Assembly: GCA_018399915.1 (NCBI GenBank)
Contig: JAGYNW010000058.1
Coordinates: 1 to 10,050, forward strand
Direction: 5' to 3'
DNA length: 10,050 nt
Source of the DNA: Candidatus Omnitrophota bacterium
GTDB taxonomy: Bacteria; Omnitrophota; Gorgyraeia; Zapsychrales; Zapsychraceae
The position numbers were made by a program, and so were the translations under genes. The notes beneath the pieces were generated by a model. That model was not told the origin of the DNA. It saw only the letters and a program-made list of their open reading frames with translations, and did not search any database. Positions 1 through 6,659 of the stretch are shown piece by piece. The first letter of the stretch is position 1. Each line of letters starts with the position of its first letter.

Positions 1-1451
1 ATAAAATATTGAGGATTATCAATTCTGAATTTGATTATTTTTTCAAAAAATTTACCGGAAGCTTGTTGTACAATTTTTCTAAAAATAAAAATCTTCCGTT
101 ACATGATAATTATGATCTTCTTTTGGAGGGCGCAAGGAAACATATTCCGCATACCGTACAGGTAATCAATAAGATCCGATCGGATATGGCCAACCGAAAG
201 ATCACGGATTCTTTTTTAGGCATGTTGACGTTGCCGGAGATTTTTACGAATGAAACAGAGAAGTTTTGTGTCTTGATCCTGGATGAATTCCAAAATCTGG
301 AATCCATTAAAGCGCCCAATGTCTTCCAACTTCTGGGCAAGAAGATTATGACCCAAAAAAGATGTCTTTATCTGATGGCGAGTTCCTATCCGAATGTGGC
401 CCGCAAGATTCTTTCAGAAAAGTTATCCTTGCTTTTCGGGAATTTTGAAACGGTTGCCGTTGAGCCCTTTGACCTAAAGACTTCCCAGGATTTTATTGAT
501 CATAAACTTTCCGATATTAAGATCGGGGCCCAATTGCGGAATTTCTTGACAGACTTTACCGGAGGCCATCCGCTTTATCTGAATTTGATTTGTAATGAAT
601 TGATCAGTCTGAGCGCGATTTTTAAGCAAAATGAGATTTACATGCCTTTATTGGCGCAAAGCGTTGAAAATACCATTTTCAATCCCTGGGGTGTGATCAG
701 CCGGCATTTTGAGCTTATCATTAACGATCTTTCCAGTGGTAAGGGCCATGAGAATATTCCCTTCATTCTTATGGAGATTTCCAATGGAAAACATAAATTG
801 GCGCACATAGCGGATGCGCTGTCCTTGAAAGTGCCCCAGGTAAGGCAGAAGTTAAAGCATTTGATGGAATTCGGTATTATTGTAAAAAACGGCAATTTTT
901 ATTATTTAAAGGATAAGCTTTTTAAATACTGGATCAAATATGTTTATCAACGGCGATTGAAATCCGTGGAATTTTCGCCTAACCGTCAGAAAAAACAGTT
1001 TAAAGAGGAATTTAATCAATCGGTTGAACGGTTCCGTATTTGTTCCTTTAAAGATTTTTCATCTAGGATAACGGAATTATTGTATTGTTTTGATAATGAA
1101 GCGATCGATTTGAACGGGCGAAAATACAAGATGCCGATATTCCGCAATGTTGTCCCTGTAAAATTAAAAAATGAAAGAGGCACGCACATAGATGTATTGA
1201 AAGCTACCACGAATGACAGCATTTGGCTTATAATAGCGAAAAAAGATAATTTACTGGAAAGTGACCTTGCGTCTTTTTTGAAAGAGACAAAACAGGCCAA
1301 CACAAAACCGGAAAGATGCCTGATCGTATCTTTAGCTGACCTTGATGAGAACGCGAGGCTCAAAGCGCTACAAGAGCGGTTTTGGATATGGAGTGAGGGA
1401 GAATTGAAAACCTTGCTTACCCTTTTCGACAAACCATTGATCGTAAGATGA
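1..1451 (+). CDS. AAA-type ATPase with winged-helix and degenerate nuclease-like C-terminus (5' truncated)
   Basis: The frame is already open at base 3, so the gene enters from the left edge; the TTG at base 9 is probably not the true start. Residue numbers count from that TTG. No Walker A P-loop is present, as expected if the N-terminus lies outside the window. A clear Walker B motif, CVLILDEFQNL (87-97), and a GGHP segment (185-188) in the place of the family's sensor-2-like Gly-x-Pro resemble the archaeal-type ATPase_2 family. Residues of about 245-305 look like a winged helix. Residues 340-480 resemble the DUF234/PD-(D/E)XK-like domain common at the end of these ATPases. D395 and K411 remain, but the position expected to hold the ExK glutamate is isoleucine, so nuclease activity is doubtful. 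The biological role of such ATPases is poorly known. The TGA overlaps the next ATG by 4 nt, which suggests co-translation with the phosphoesterase. Confidence 0.72.
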   Translation, partial: KILRIINSEFDYFFKKFTGSLLYNFSKNKNLPLHDNYDLLLEGARKHIPHTVQVINKIRSDMANRKITDSFLGMLTLPEIFTNETEKFCVLILDEFQNLESIKAPNVFQLLGKKIMTQKRCLYLMASSYPNVARKILSEKLSLLFGNFETVAVEPFDLKTSQDFIDHKLSDIKIGAQLRNFLTDFTGGHPLYLNLICNELISLSAIFKQNEIYMPLLAQSVENTIFNPWGVISRHFELIINDLSSGKGHENIPFILMEISNGKHKLAHIADALSLKVPQVRQKLKHLMEFGIIVKNGNFYYLKDKLFKYWIKYVYQRRLKSVEFSPNRQKKQFKEEFNQSVERFRICSFKDFSSRITELLYCFDNEAIDLNGRKYKMPIFRNVVPVKLKNERGTHIDVLKATTNDSIWLIIAKKDNLLESDLASFLKETKQANTKPERCLIVSLADLDENARLKALQERFWIWSEGELKTLLTLFDKPLIVR

Positions 1452-1924
1452 GAGTTCTTGTTATTTCCGACACCCACTCCATGGACCTTCCCCAAAAGGT
1501 CATTGATGAATTCGCCAAAGTCGATTTAGTCATACACGCCGGGGATGTCTGCTCTTTGGCGTATTATAAGCGTTTGCCTAAAGGCGTTGAGATCAGATCG
1601 GTCCTGGGAAATGTGGATGAGCCGGAGTTGGGAAAGAAATTTGCCAAAAAGATATTCTTTGAACTGGAAGGGGTCAAGGTCGGGGTGTTTCATGGCCGCG
1701 GCCCGGCGCGCAGGGTAAAGGATTTTGTCATTGAAGAATTTGCGTCGGATCAGGTGGATGTGGCTATTTTCGGGCATTCCCATAAACCTTTTAAAGAACG
1801 GATTAACGGAGTTTTATATTTTAATCCGGGAAGTCCTACGGACACGGTTTTTGCACCCTATCTGTCTTATGGTATACTCGAGATTGCGGGAGGTTCCGTG
1901 AAAGCCAAGATTGTGAAAATTTAA
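1448..1924 (+). CDS. YfcE/MJ0936-type metallophosphoesterase
   Basis: This is a small calcineurin-like phosphoesterase of 158 residues, the usual length for the YfcE/MJ0936 (Metallophos_2) group. These enzymes use two metal ions to cleave phosphomonoesters or phosphodiesters. All hallmark motifs are visible: SDTH (D8, H10), AGD (D33), GNVD (N55, D57; the family usually has GNCD), FHG (H82) and GHSH (H110, H112), followed by NPGS near the C-terminus. The full metal-binding set is present, so the enzyme should be active; its substrate cannot be told from sequence. The ATG sits in an ATGA overlap with the preceding ATPase gene and lacks a good Shine-Dalgarno, which points to translational coupling. 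It is followed 20 nt later by a HIT-family nucleotide enzyme, which makes a nucleotide or cyclic-nucleotide substrate reasonable but unproven. No signal peptide is seen, so it is probably cytoplasmic. Confidence 0.9.
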   Translation: MRVLVISDTHSMDLPQKVIDEFAKVDLVIHAGDVCSLAYYKRLPKGVEIRSVLGNVDEPELGKKFAKKIFFELEGVKVGVFHGRGPARRVKDFVIEEFASDQVDVAIFGHSHKPFKERINGVLYFNPGSPTDTVFAPYLSYGILEIAGGSVKAKIVKI

Positions 1925-1944
1925 TAAAAAAGTAAAGGTGGATA

Positions 1945-2436
1945 ATGGAAACTATTTGGGCTCCATGGCGAGTCAATTATATTACCCGGGGAAAAGATGA
2001 AGACAAAAAATGTGTCTTTTGCCGGATCTTTAATGAAAAAAAGGATAAAAAGAATTTTATTTTGATCCGAAGAGAACATTGTTTTGTTGTTTTGAATCTG
2101 TATCCGTATAATAATGGCCATGTATTGATTGTTCCCAACCGGCATGTGAAAGATATTCAGAAATTAAAAGATGTGGAAAAAATGGAGATTTTTTCCCTTA
2201 TTGAAGAGATGCAAAGTTTATTGGACGAACAGATGAAGCCGCAAGGGTATAATATCGGCATTAATCTGGGCCGTGTTGCCGGCGCGGGTTTTCCCGGACA
2301 CTTGCATATCCATGTGGTTCCCCGTTGGAAAGGGGACGCCAATTTTATGCCGGTCATCGGGAAAACAAAGGTGATCTCCCAGTCATTAAACGCTTTATAC
2401 AAGCTCTTAGCCAATGCGTACACGAAAAGACATTGA
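1945..2436 (+). CDS. HIT-family nucleotide phosphorylase/hydrolase (Ap4A-type)
   Basis: This 163-residue protein belongs to the histidine triad superfamily, which cleaves nucleotide phosphoanhydrides or phosphoramidates through a nucleotidyl-histidine intermediate. The triad is intact as HLHIHVVP (H119, H121, H123), preceded by a GAGFPGH approach. The N-terminus METIWAPWR plus CVFC (C23, C26) is typical of the bacterial branch that includes mycobacterial Ap4A phosphorylase; the cysteines commonly bind zinc. LYPYNNGHVLIVP (52-64) is the conserved HIT core strand-turn-strand. A Shine-Dalgarno-like AAAGGTGG (1934-1941) lies just before the ATG and supports the start. The last 23 nt overlap the dGTPase gene in another frame. 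The likely role is breakdown of dinucleoside polyphosphates such as Ap4A in the cytoplasm. Phosphorylase versus hydrolase activity cannot be decided by eye. Confidence 0.92.
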   Translation: METIWAPWRVNYITRGKDEDKKCVFCRIFNEKKDKKNFILIRREHCFVVLNLYPYNNGHVLIVPNRHVKDIQKLKDVEKMEIFSLIEEMQSLLDEQMKPQGYNIGINLGRVAGAGFPGHLHIHVVPRWKGDANFMPVIGKTKVISQSLNALYKLLANAYTKRH

Positions 2437-3583
2437 AAATCTAGAAGCCACGATCCTGGCTCCCTTTGCCATGAAAAGCAAGGATTCCGCAGGAAGGGTC
2501 TATCCGGAAAAGATCCAGCAGGTCAGGACCTGTTATCAGCGGGACCGCGATCGGATCATCCATTCGGAGGCTTTTCGCAAGTTGGAATACAAGACCCAGG
2601 TCTTTGTTATTTTTGAGGGGGATTATTACCGTACACGTTTGACCCATACCATAGAAGTGGCCCAGATCGCAAGGACGATCGGCCGTAGCCTGCAGCTGAA
2701 CGAAGATTTGATCGAGGCGATTGCCTTGGCGCATGACCTCGGGCATGCCCCGTTCGGTCACGCCGGAGAAACTTCTTTGAAAGAGATTATGGTCAGGGTG
2801 GGCGACACCTTTGATCACAATTTTCACAGTTTTGAGATCGTGACGCAGCATGAAAAGAGATATCCGGATTTCGACGGACTGAATTTGACGGAAGAGGTTC
2901 TGGTTGGGATCTTGAAGCATGAAACAGATTATGACAGGGCCGGAAACATTGCGCGTTACAAAAATAAGGCGGCCACTCTGGAGGCCAAGGTCGTGGACAT
3001 TGCCGATTCATTGGCGTACTTGTCGCATGACATTGATGATGGATTGACTTCCGGCTGCATTATCGAGGATGATCTGAAAGAGAATGAGCTTTGGCTTAAG
3101 GCCCTGAAGAGGGTTCAGAAGACGAGCAATAAGAAGATGATGAAGTATCAAATTGTCAAGACATTGATCGACCTGCAGATCCGGGATCTTTTGGCCACTT
3201 CTTACAAACAGCTTAAGGCAAAGGATTTTCAGTCATCCGAGGAAGTAAAGAAATTTCATAATGCCCATCCGCGAGCCGCGGTGGTCGGGTTTAGTGATGA
3301 GATGACCGCGCAGAGAAAGGCTTTGCAAGAATTGCTTCATGATAAACTTTATAACCATTACCGGGTAGTTCGCATGACCGAGAAGGCGAACAGGATCATC
3401 AATGAGATTTTTGATGTTTATTGCAAAAATCCCAAGCAATTGCCTTATAATGTTTATCAGAGGAAGAAAAAATATCCGGAAAAAACCAAATACAAAGTGA
3501 TTTGTAATTATATCGCTTCAATGACAGACAGGTTCGCGCTTGATGAACATAAGAAACTCTTCAACCCCTACCAAAAAGTATAG
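2414..3583 (+). CDS. dgt: dGTPase-like HD-domain deoxynucleotide triphosphohydrolase
   Basis: A 389-residue HD-superfamily enzyme of the dGTP triphosphohydrolase-like (type 2) group, which removes triphosphate from dNTPs and so tunes the dNTP pool. The metal-binding residues are in place: H78 in LTHTIEV, H107-D108 in AHDLGH, and D198 in VVDIADSLAY. Also visible are the family motifs DRDRIIHSEAFRKLEYKTQV (43-62) and H111/H116 of the LGHAPFGHAGE loop. The C-terminal MTDRFAL segment (370-376) is likewise usual for the family. Length is normal. The ATG lies inside the HIT gene (23-nt overlap), and the N-terminus matches the family's usual opening, so this start is preferred although no strong Shine-Dalgarno is seen. 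Translation is probably coupled to the HIT gene. Its 3' end overlaps the next gene by about 41 nt. The exact dNTP preference is unknown. Confidence 0.93.
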   Translation: MRTRKDIENLEATILAPFAMKSKDSAGRVYPEKIQQVRTCYQRDRDRIIHSEAFRKLEYKTQVFVIFEGDYYRTRLTHTIEVAQIARTIGRSLQLNEDLIEAIALAHDLGHAPFGHAGETSLKEIMVRVGDTFDHNFHSFEIVTQHEKRYPDFDGLNLTEEVLVGILKHETDYDRAGNIARYKNKAATLEAKVVDIADSLAYLSHDIDDGLTSGCIIEDDLKENELWLKALKRVQKTSNKKMMKYQIVKTLIDLQIRDLLATSYKQLKAKDFQSSEEVKKFHNAHPRAAVVGFSDEMTAQRKALQELLHDKLYNHYRVVRMTEKANRIINEIFDVYCKNPKQLPYNVYQRKKKYPEKTKYKVICNYIASMTDRFALDEHKKLFNPYQKV

Positions 3584-4616
3584 GCTGATTTTATCGGCGG
3601 TACACATGGTGTACCGATTGGTGAATTCGACCTACAATGTGAAAGAGCTGAGCTTGCGTTTGACACGGCTGTTGTGCCAGTTCATTAATGCCAGTTCGTC
3701 GACTATTCATATCCTGGATCCCGAGAAGAAGAAGGTCATCCTTATCGCAATTTTTGATAATAAGATCAATATTCTGCTTACTAAGAAAAAGGATCTGGCC
3801 AAGGTAACGGATGTTGAGAAAAGGGTTTCGGATGGGTACATTGTTTTTGAAAAACATCTGATCGGATTGCCGTTGGTTGCCGATGACAATATCGGCGCGA
3901 TCTTTGTCCGGCGCAAAAAGGATGCCCCGGCTTTTACCGATTTTGATAAGGAAATGCTTTCGGTTGTCGCTGAGCAATCGGTGACCGCGATCAAGAATTT
4001 ACAGCTTTATGAACAGCAGCAGAATGTCATTTTAGGAAGTATCGCGTTTATCGGAAAACTTTTGGAGCGACAGGGGGAATGGTCTTCATCCGCGCATACC
4101 TCTGTCTTTTTTCAGGTCGTACGCAGCGTCGCGTTAAAATTTAAAATGGCGCGAGAGGAGATCGATCAGCTTTATTATGCCTCGGTTTTACGCGGGGCCG
4201 GCACGATTGATGTGCCTTATGAGGTCTTGTCCAAGACCAGTCAGCTGACACCTGAAGAATTTGCGATCATTCGTAATCAGCCGAAAAAAAGTGTGGAGTT
4301 GATAAAGCCGGTCGAATTCTTGAAGCCGGTATTACCGATCATTTTGTATCATCATGAACGGTACGATGGAACAGGGTATCCGTCCGGATTAAAAAAAGAT
4401 CAGATTCCCTTAGGCGCTCGCATTATGGCGGTTGTAGGTGCTTTTGAGGCTATGGTGAGGGAGCGATCTTATAAAAAAAGACTTTCGGTGGTGGAGGCCA
4501 TCGCGGAACTGCGCCGCAACAGCGGAACACAGTTCGATCCGGAAGTGGTCAATGTTTTTATTGAGCTTTCCAAACAAAAAAAGTTCAGAAATTTGTTGAG
4601 TTATACGCGCCGTTAA
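3543..4616 (+). CDS. GAF domain plus degenerate HD-GYP protein
   Basis: A 357-residue protein if it starts at ATG 3543 (a TTG directly before it, at 3540, is also in frame; numbering here counts from that TTG). Residues of about 25-155 look like a GAF sensor domain. Residues 165-350 align with HD-GYP, the family that hydrolyses cyclic di-GMP. The diagnostic HHERYDGTGYPSGL (271-284) and the QFDP near 331 are intact. However, the usual LHDIGK is LRGAGT (R218, G219, T222), the HP histidine is glutamine (Q247), and the VAD aspartate is glycine (G300). H186 of the first motif is kept. With most metal ligands lost, hydrolysis is unlikely; a binding or scaffolding role is inferred. It overlaps the dGTPase gene by 41 nt. 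An alternative start at ATG 3606 would avoid the overlap but would cut the first predicted helix. Probably cytoplasmic, as no membrane segment is seen. Confidence 0.87.
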   Translation: MNIRNSSTPTKKYRLILSAVHMVYRLVNSTYNVKELSLRLTRLLCQFINASSSTIHILDPEKKKVILIAIFDNKINILLTKKKDLAKVTDVEKRVSDGYIVFEKHLIGLPLVADDNIGAIFVRRKKDAPAFTDFDKEMLSVVAEQSVTAIKNLQLYEQQQNVILGSIAFIGKLLERQGEWSSSAHTSVFFQVVRSVALKFKMAREEIDQLYYASVLRGAGTIDVPYEVLSKTSQLTPEEFAIIRNQPKKSVELIKPVEFLKPVLPIILYHHERYDGTGYPSGLKKDQIPLGARIMAVVGAFEAMVRERSYKKRLSVVEAIAELRRNSGTQFDPEVVNVFIELSKQKKFRNLLSYTRR

Positions 4617-4625
4617 ATTTATAAT
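4596..4625 (+). promoter_or_regulatory. Sigma-70-type promoter for a leaderless SPOR-gene transcript
   Basis: A perfect TATAAT (4620-4625) lies 18 bp after TTGAGT (4596-4601), a 4-of-6 match to the -35 consensus. Transcription would begin at about 4632-4633, on the ATG of the SPOR gene at 4633. No Shine-Dalgarno sequence is present before that ATG. The promoter overlaps the last codons and stop of the preceding GAF/HD-GYP gene. The AT-rich setting makes a chance match possible, but the spacing is good and the same arrangement recurs before the ATPase gene at 9809. Confidence 0.5.
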
Positions 4626-4632
4626 AAAAATT

Positions 4633-5244
4633 ATGAGTAATAATTATAATAATCCTGTACAATTTGAATTCTTTTCAGGGCATTCCCAAAACCCTGAGAA
4701 TGGCAAAAATTCACGCAACGAATATAAATGCTTGACACTTTCCTTTGAAAATATTATTGTTTTATGTATTATTTTCGTGATGTCTTTGGTGTTATCCTAT
4801 TCTTTCGGGGTGGAAAAAGGCAAGAAAACTGCTATGCCGATGCATACTCCCCGGCCGATCGAGACAGTTCAGTCAGCGGATAACCAGAAAGCCGGTGGTC
4901 CTGAGGTTATTAGTTTGGCGGAACCGGAAGAAGAGGTGATCCGGATCGAAACGGTACCGGAACCAGAACCACAGTTAGCACCTGAAGGCCAAACAGAATC
5001 TGCCGCAATAGACGAGCCAGTAGATGAAGATTTTTTCACGATCCAGGTCGCGTCTTTTAAACTGGAGAAGAACGCGCGGATCGAAGCCGCGAGGCTCAAA
5101 GATATCGGTTATGATATTTATGTGCAGGCCAAGGGAAATTATTCTATCGTATGTGTGGGGAAATTCATGCAGCGCGAAAAAGCAGAGGAGTTTGCCAGCA
5201 AACTTAAAAACAGATATAATGATTATTTAGTTAGGAGATTATAA
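4633..5244 (+). CDS. SPOR-domain single-pass membrane protein
   Basis: A 203-residue protein with a short cytoplasmic N-terminus (1-38), one transmembrane segment (about 39-59, IIVLCIIFVMSLVLSYSFGV), a Pro/Glu-rich periplasmic linker (70-132), and a C-terminal SPOR domain (133-203). The SPOR domain begins with FFTIQVASF and includes the typical YSIVCVGKF strand. SPOR domains bind glycan strands stripped of stem peptides at division sites, so the protein is probably recruited to the septum in an FtsN-like way. FtsN itself is usually longer and has extra helices, so identity with FtsN is not claimed. There is no Shine-Dalgarno before the ATG; a TATAAT ends 7 nt upstream, so a leaderless transcript is likely. 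The gap to the previous gene is 16 nt, and the PVC small basic protein starts 1 nt after its stop codon. Confidence 0.9.
   Translation: MSNNYNNPVQFEFFSGHSQNPENGKNSRNEYKCLTLSFENIIVLCIIFVMSLVLSYSFGVEKGKKTAMPMHTPRPIETVQSADNQKAGGPEVISLAEPEEEVIRIETVPEPEPQLAPEGQTESAAIDEPVDEDFFTIQVASFKLEKNARIEAARLKDIGYDIYVQAKGNYSIVCVGKFMQREKAEEFASKLKNRYNDYLVRRL
5233..5238 (+). promoter_or_regulatory. Strong Shine-Dalgarno of the small basic protein
   Basis: AGGAGA lies 7 nt before the ATG at 5246, inside the final codons of the SPOR gene. It is among the best ribosome binding sites in the window, in contrast to the SPOR gene, which has none. This suggests the small protein is translated efficiently and independently of the upstream gene. 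Confidence 0.75.
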
Positions 5245-5245
5245 A

Positions 5246-5464
5246 ATGTCGTTACATTCATCATTAAAAGTGGACACAGCTAACACGCAGCAGAGGACAG
5301 TGCTTTCTCGCATTGAGCGGATCAAAGACCTTATGAAAAAAGGGTTATGGAAAGACGAGCAATCCGCGACCGGTTTACCGAAAACAAAGATTATTAAGGT
5401 AAAGGCGAAAAAGACCAAGGCGGCTAAGGATAAAGAAGACGAAGCTAAAGCCGAAAAGAAGTAA
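5246..5464 (+). CDS. PVC-superphylum signature small basic protein
   Basis: A 72-residue, strongly basic protein. The opening MSLHSSLK, the middle RTVLSRIERIKDLMKKGLW (17-35) and the GLPKTKIIKVK segment (43-53) fit the pattern of the small basic protein shared by Planctomycetes, Verrucomicrobia, Chlamydiae, Lentisphaerae and Omnitrophota (TIGR04137-like). In published work on that signature protein a housekeeping role with unspecific nucleic-acid binding was suggested; its precise function is unknown. After residue 51 the tail is a low-complexity run of Lys, Ala and Glu/Asp, a likely disordered extension beyond the conserved core. Its strong AGGAGA supports the start. It is the last gene of its run; a large hairpin lies 31 nt downstream. 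Family assignment is by pattern recall, not by search. Confidence 0.85.
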   Translation: MSLHSSLKVDTANTQQRTVLSRIERIKDLMKKGLWKDEQSATGLPKTKIIKVKAKKTKAAKDKEDEAKAEKK

Positions 5465-5495
5465 GCCGGCGAGTTATTAATTAAGAGTCGTAAGT

Positions 5496-5538
5496 GAACA
5501 GCTGGATTGTCCAAAGGATAAGGATAATCCAGCTGTTC
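5496..5538 (+). terminator. Long 17-bp hairpin in the intergenic gap
   Basis: Arms 5496-5512 and 5522-5538 pair over 17 bp, with 16 Watson-Crick pairs and one G-U (5509 with 5525), around a 9-nt loop. It follows the small basic protein gene and precedes the SH3b gene. There is no T-tract straight after the stem, so it is not a textbook intrinsic terminator. It may end or stabilise the upstream mRNA, or act as a leader structure of the downstream gene. Its inner CAGCTG is also palindromic, so a protein binding site is possible. Confidence 0.55.
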
Positions 5539-5564
5539 CGTCTAATACGAAATTGTTTATGTTT

Positions 5565-5572
5565 AAAGGAAG
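5565..5572 (+). promoter_or_regulatory. Shine-Dalgarno deciding the TTG start of the SH3b gene
   Basis: AAAGGAAG sits 6 nt before the TTG at 5579. No ATG or GTG in the right frame lies nearby, and an ATG at 5559 is in a different frame that soon closes. The spacing and the signal peptide that begins right after the TTG together support this as the start codon. Confidence 0.65.
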
Positions 5573-5578
5573 TAGGCC

Positions 5579-6598
5579 TTGTTTATCAATTTCCCGACAT
5601 CATGGAAGTCCTTATTTTACACAATAGTGTTTGCCCTGTTGTGTTTTGTCCCCCGTGCGTTTAGCGCTCAGGAATTTTATCCTTTTGTCGCTGGCGTGAC
5701 CGCGGATAATGTGCATATCCGTTCCGGTCAAAGCGATAATTTTGAAAGCCTGCTTAAGGTGGATGCCGGTCAACAGCTTGTGGTTGTGGACAAAAGTTAC
5801 AGTTGGTATAAGATCGAATTGCCTGAAGAGGCCAAAAGTTTTGTCTCATCAGAATTTGTCTTGCGTCTGCAGGAGGGTCAGGGTTTGGTTACCGCTAACC
5901 GTTTGAATATTCGAAGCGGTGCTGGCCCGCGGCATAGTGTGCTCGGCCAATTGAATGAAGGGCAGGAAGTGGAGATCCTCGAAGAAAAAGAGCACTGGCT
6001 CCGGATAAGACCGGTAGACGGCACCTATGGATGGGTTTCCGAGGATTTTGTGGCCTTTAAATCCAAGGATGTCAAAGCCTTTCACAAACAACAGGAGTTT
6101 GCGCGTAAAGCCCGTAGGGATATGGTTCAGGCCCAAGAAAACGCGGTTTCACAACAGAATGAATTGACGCAGAAAACTGAGGACACTGATATTAAGGCCT
6201 CGGATCTGAAAAAAAAGATCGAAGAAGCTCTGGCGCCGACGCCGGTACTGTCAACAGAACCGGCCGGGACAGAAGCAGGATCAGTTCCGTCCGCTGAAGA
6301 AAAAGCCCGGGCCGCGGTCTGGGGAGCCTTTAAGGCGATCAAGAAAACCGGAGAAGAGGATGAATCCTTTGTGTCTGTTCAGGGGAACATAAAGCCCCAG
6401 CAGGAGATCAAGGCCGAGGATATCAAATACAAATTTTTGAAGGACGGGCAAACCGTCTTTTACATTAAAGGGTTTCAGCATATCTTAGAGGAATTTCTCA
6501 ACTTTAAAGTTGAGCTGGAAGGGGCGGTCATCACGGGTGAGCCCTCGCAAGGAGCCTATCCTGTTGTGGAGATCCATAAGATCCAGCTTGTGTTGTAA
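5579..6598 (+). CDS. Exported protein with tandem bacterial SH3 (SH3b) domains
   Basis: A 339-residue protein starting with TTG behind a good Shine-Dalgarno. Residues 1-30 form a signal peptide with a hydrophobic core (LFYTIVFALLCFV) and a likely cleavage after AFSA (A30). Two SH3b repeats follow: about 37-97 (NVHIRSG at 44-50, closing FVSSEFV) and 101-160 (RLNIRSGAGP at 108-117, closing GWVSEDFV). Such domains commonly bind peptidoglycan or target envelope proteins. Residues 165-215 are charged and may form a coiled coil; 218-245 is Pro/Ala/Glu-rich. The C-terminal part (283-339) is a compact beta-rich region (FLKDGQTVFYIKG, then VELEGAVI, ending IHKIQLVL) that resembles an OB-like fold, which is inference. 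No catalytic domain is visible, so it is more likely a structural or binding protein of the periplasm than a hydrolase. Confidence 0.85.
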   Translation: MFINFPTSWKSLFYTIVFALLCFVPRAFSAQEFYPFVAGVTADNVHIRSGQSDNFESLLKVDAGQQLVVVDKSYSWYKIELPEEAKSFVSSEFVLRLQEGQGLVTANRLNIRSGAGPRHSVLGQLNEGQEVEILEEKEHWLRIRPVDGTYGWVSEDFVAFKSKDVKAFHKQQEFARKARRDMVQAQENAVSQQNELTQKTEDTDIKASDLKKKIEEALAPTPVLSTEPAGTEAGSVPSAEEKARAAVWGAFKAIKKTGEEDESFVSVQGNIKPQQEIKAEDIKYKFLKDGQTVFYIKGFQHILEEFLNFKVELEGAVITGEPSQGAYPVVEIHKIQLVL

Positions 6599-6659
6599 GC
6601 AGCGTTGGGAGTTCTCCTCCGCATAAAATCTTCCCTTAACCGTTTGGGTTTAGAAAAAC

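Noticed and set aside
3606..4616. Later start (ATG 3606) for the GAF/HD-GYP gene
   Set aside because: The preceding GGCGG is a poor ribosome site, and the start would remove part of the first helix of the GAF region; the overlapping ATG 3543 is preferred but not certain.
5024..5230. A 68-residue ORF inside the SPOR gene in another frame
   Set aside because: It is Arg/Ser-rich and lies wholly within the well-supported SPOR domain, so it is a shadow frame.
6624..6629. TAAAAT as a -10 box for the site-2 protease gene
   Set aside because: No -35-like hexamer lies at 16-18 bp, so there is no support for a promoter.
6635..6653. Small imperfect hairpin before the site-2 protease gene
   Set aside because: The stem has a mismatch and a bulge and no T-tract follows, so it is not a convincing terminator or regulator.
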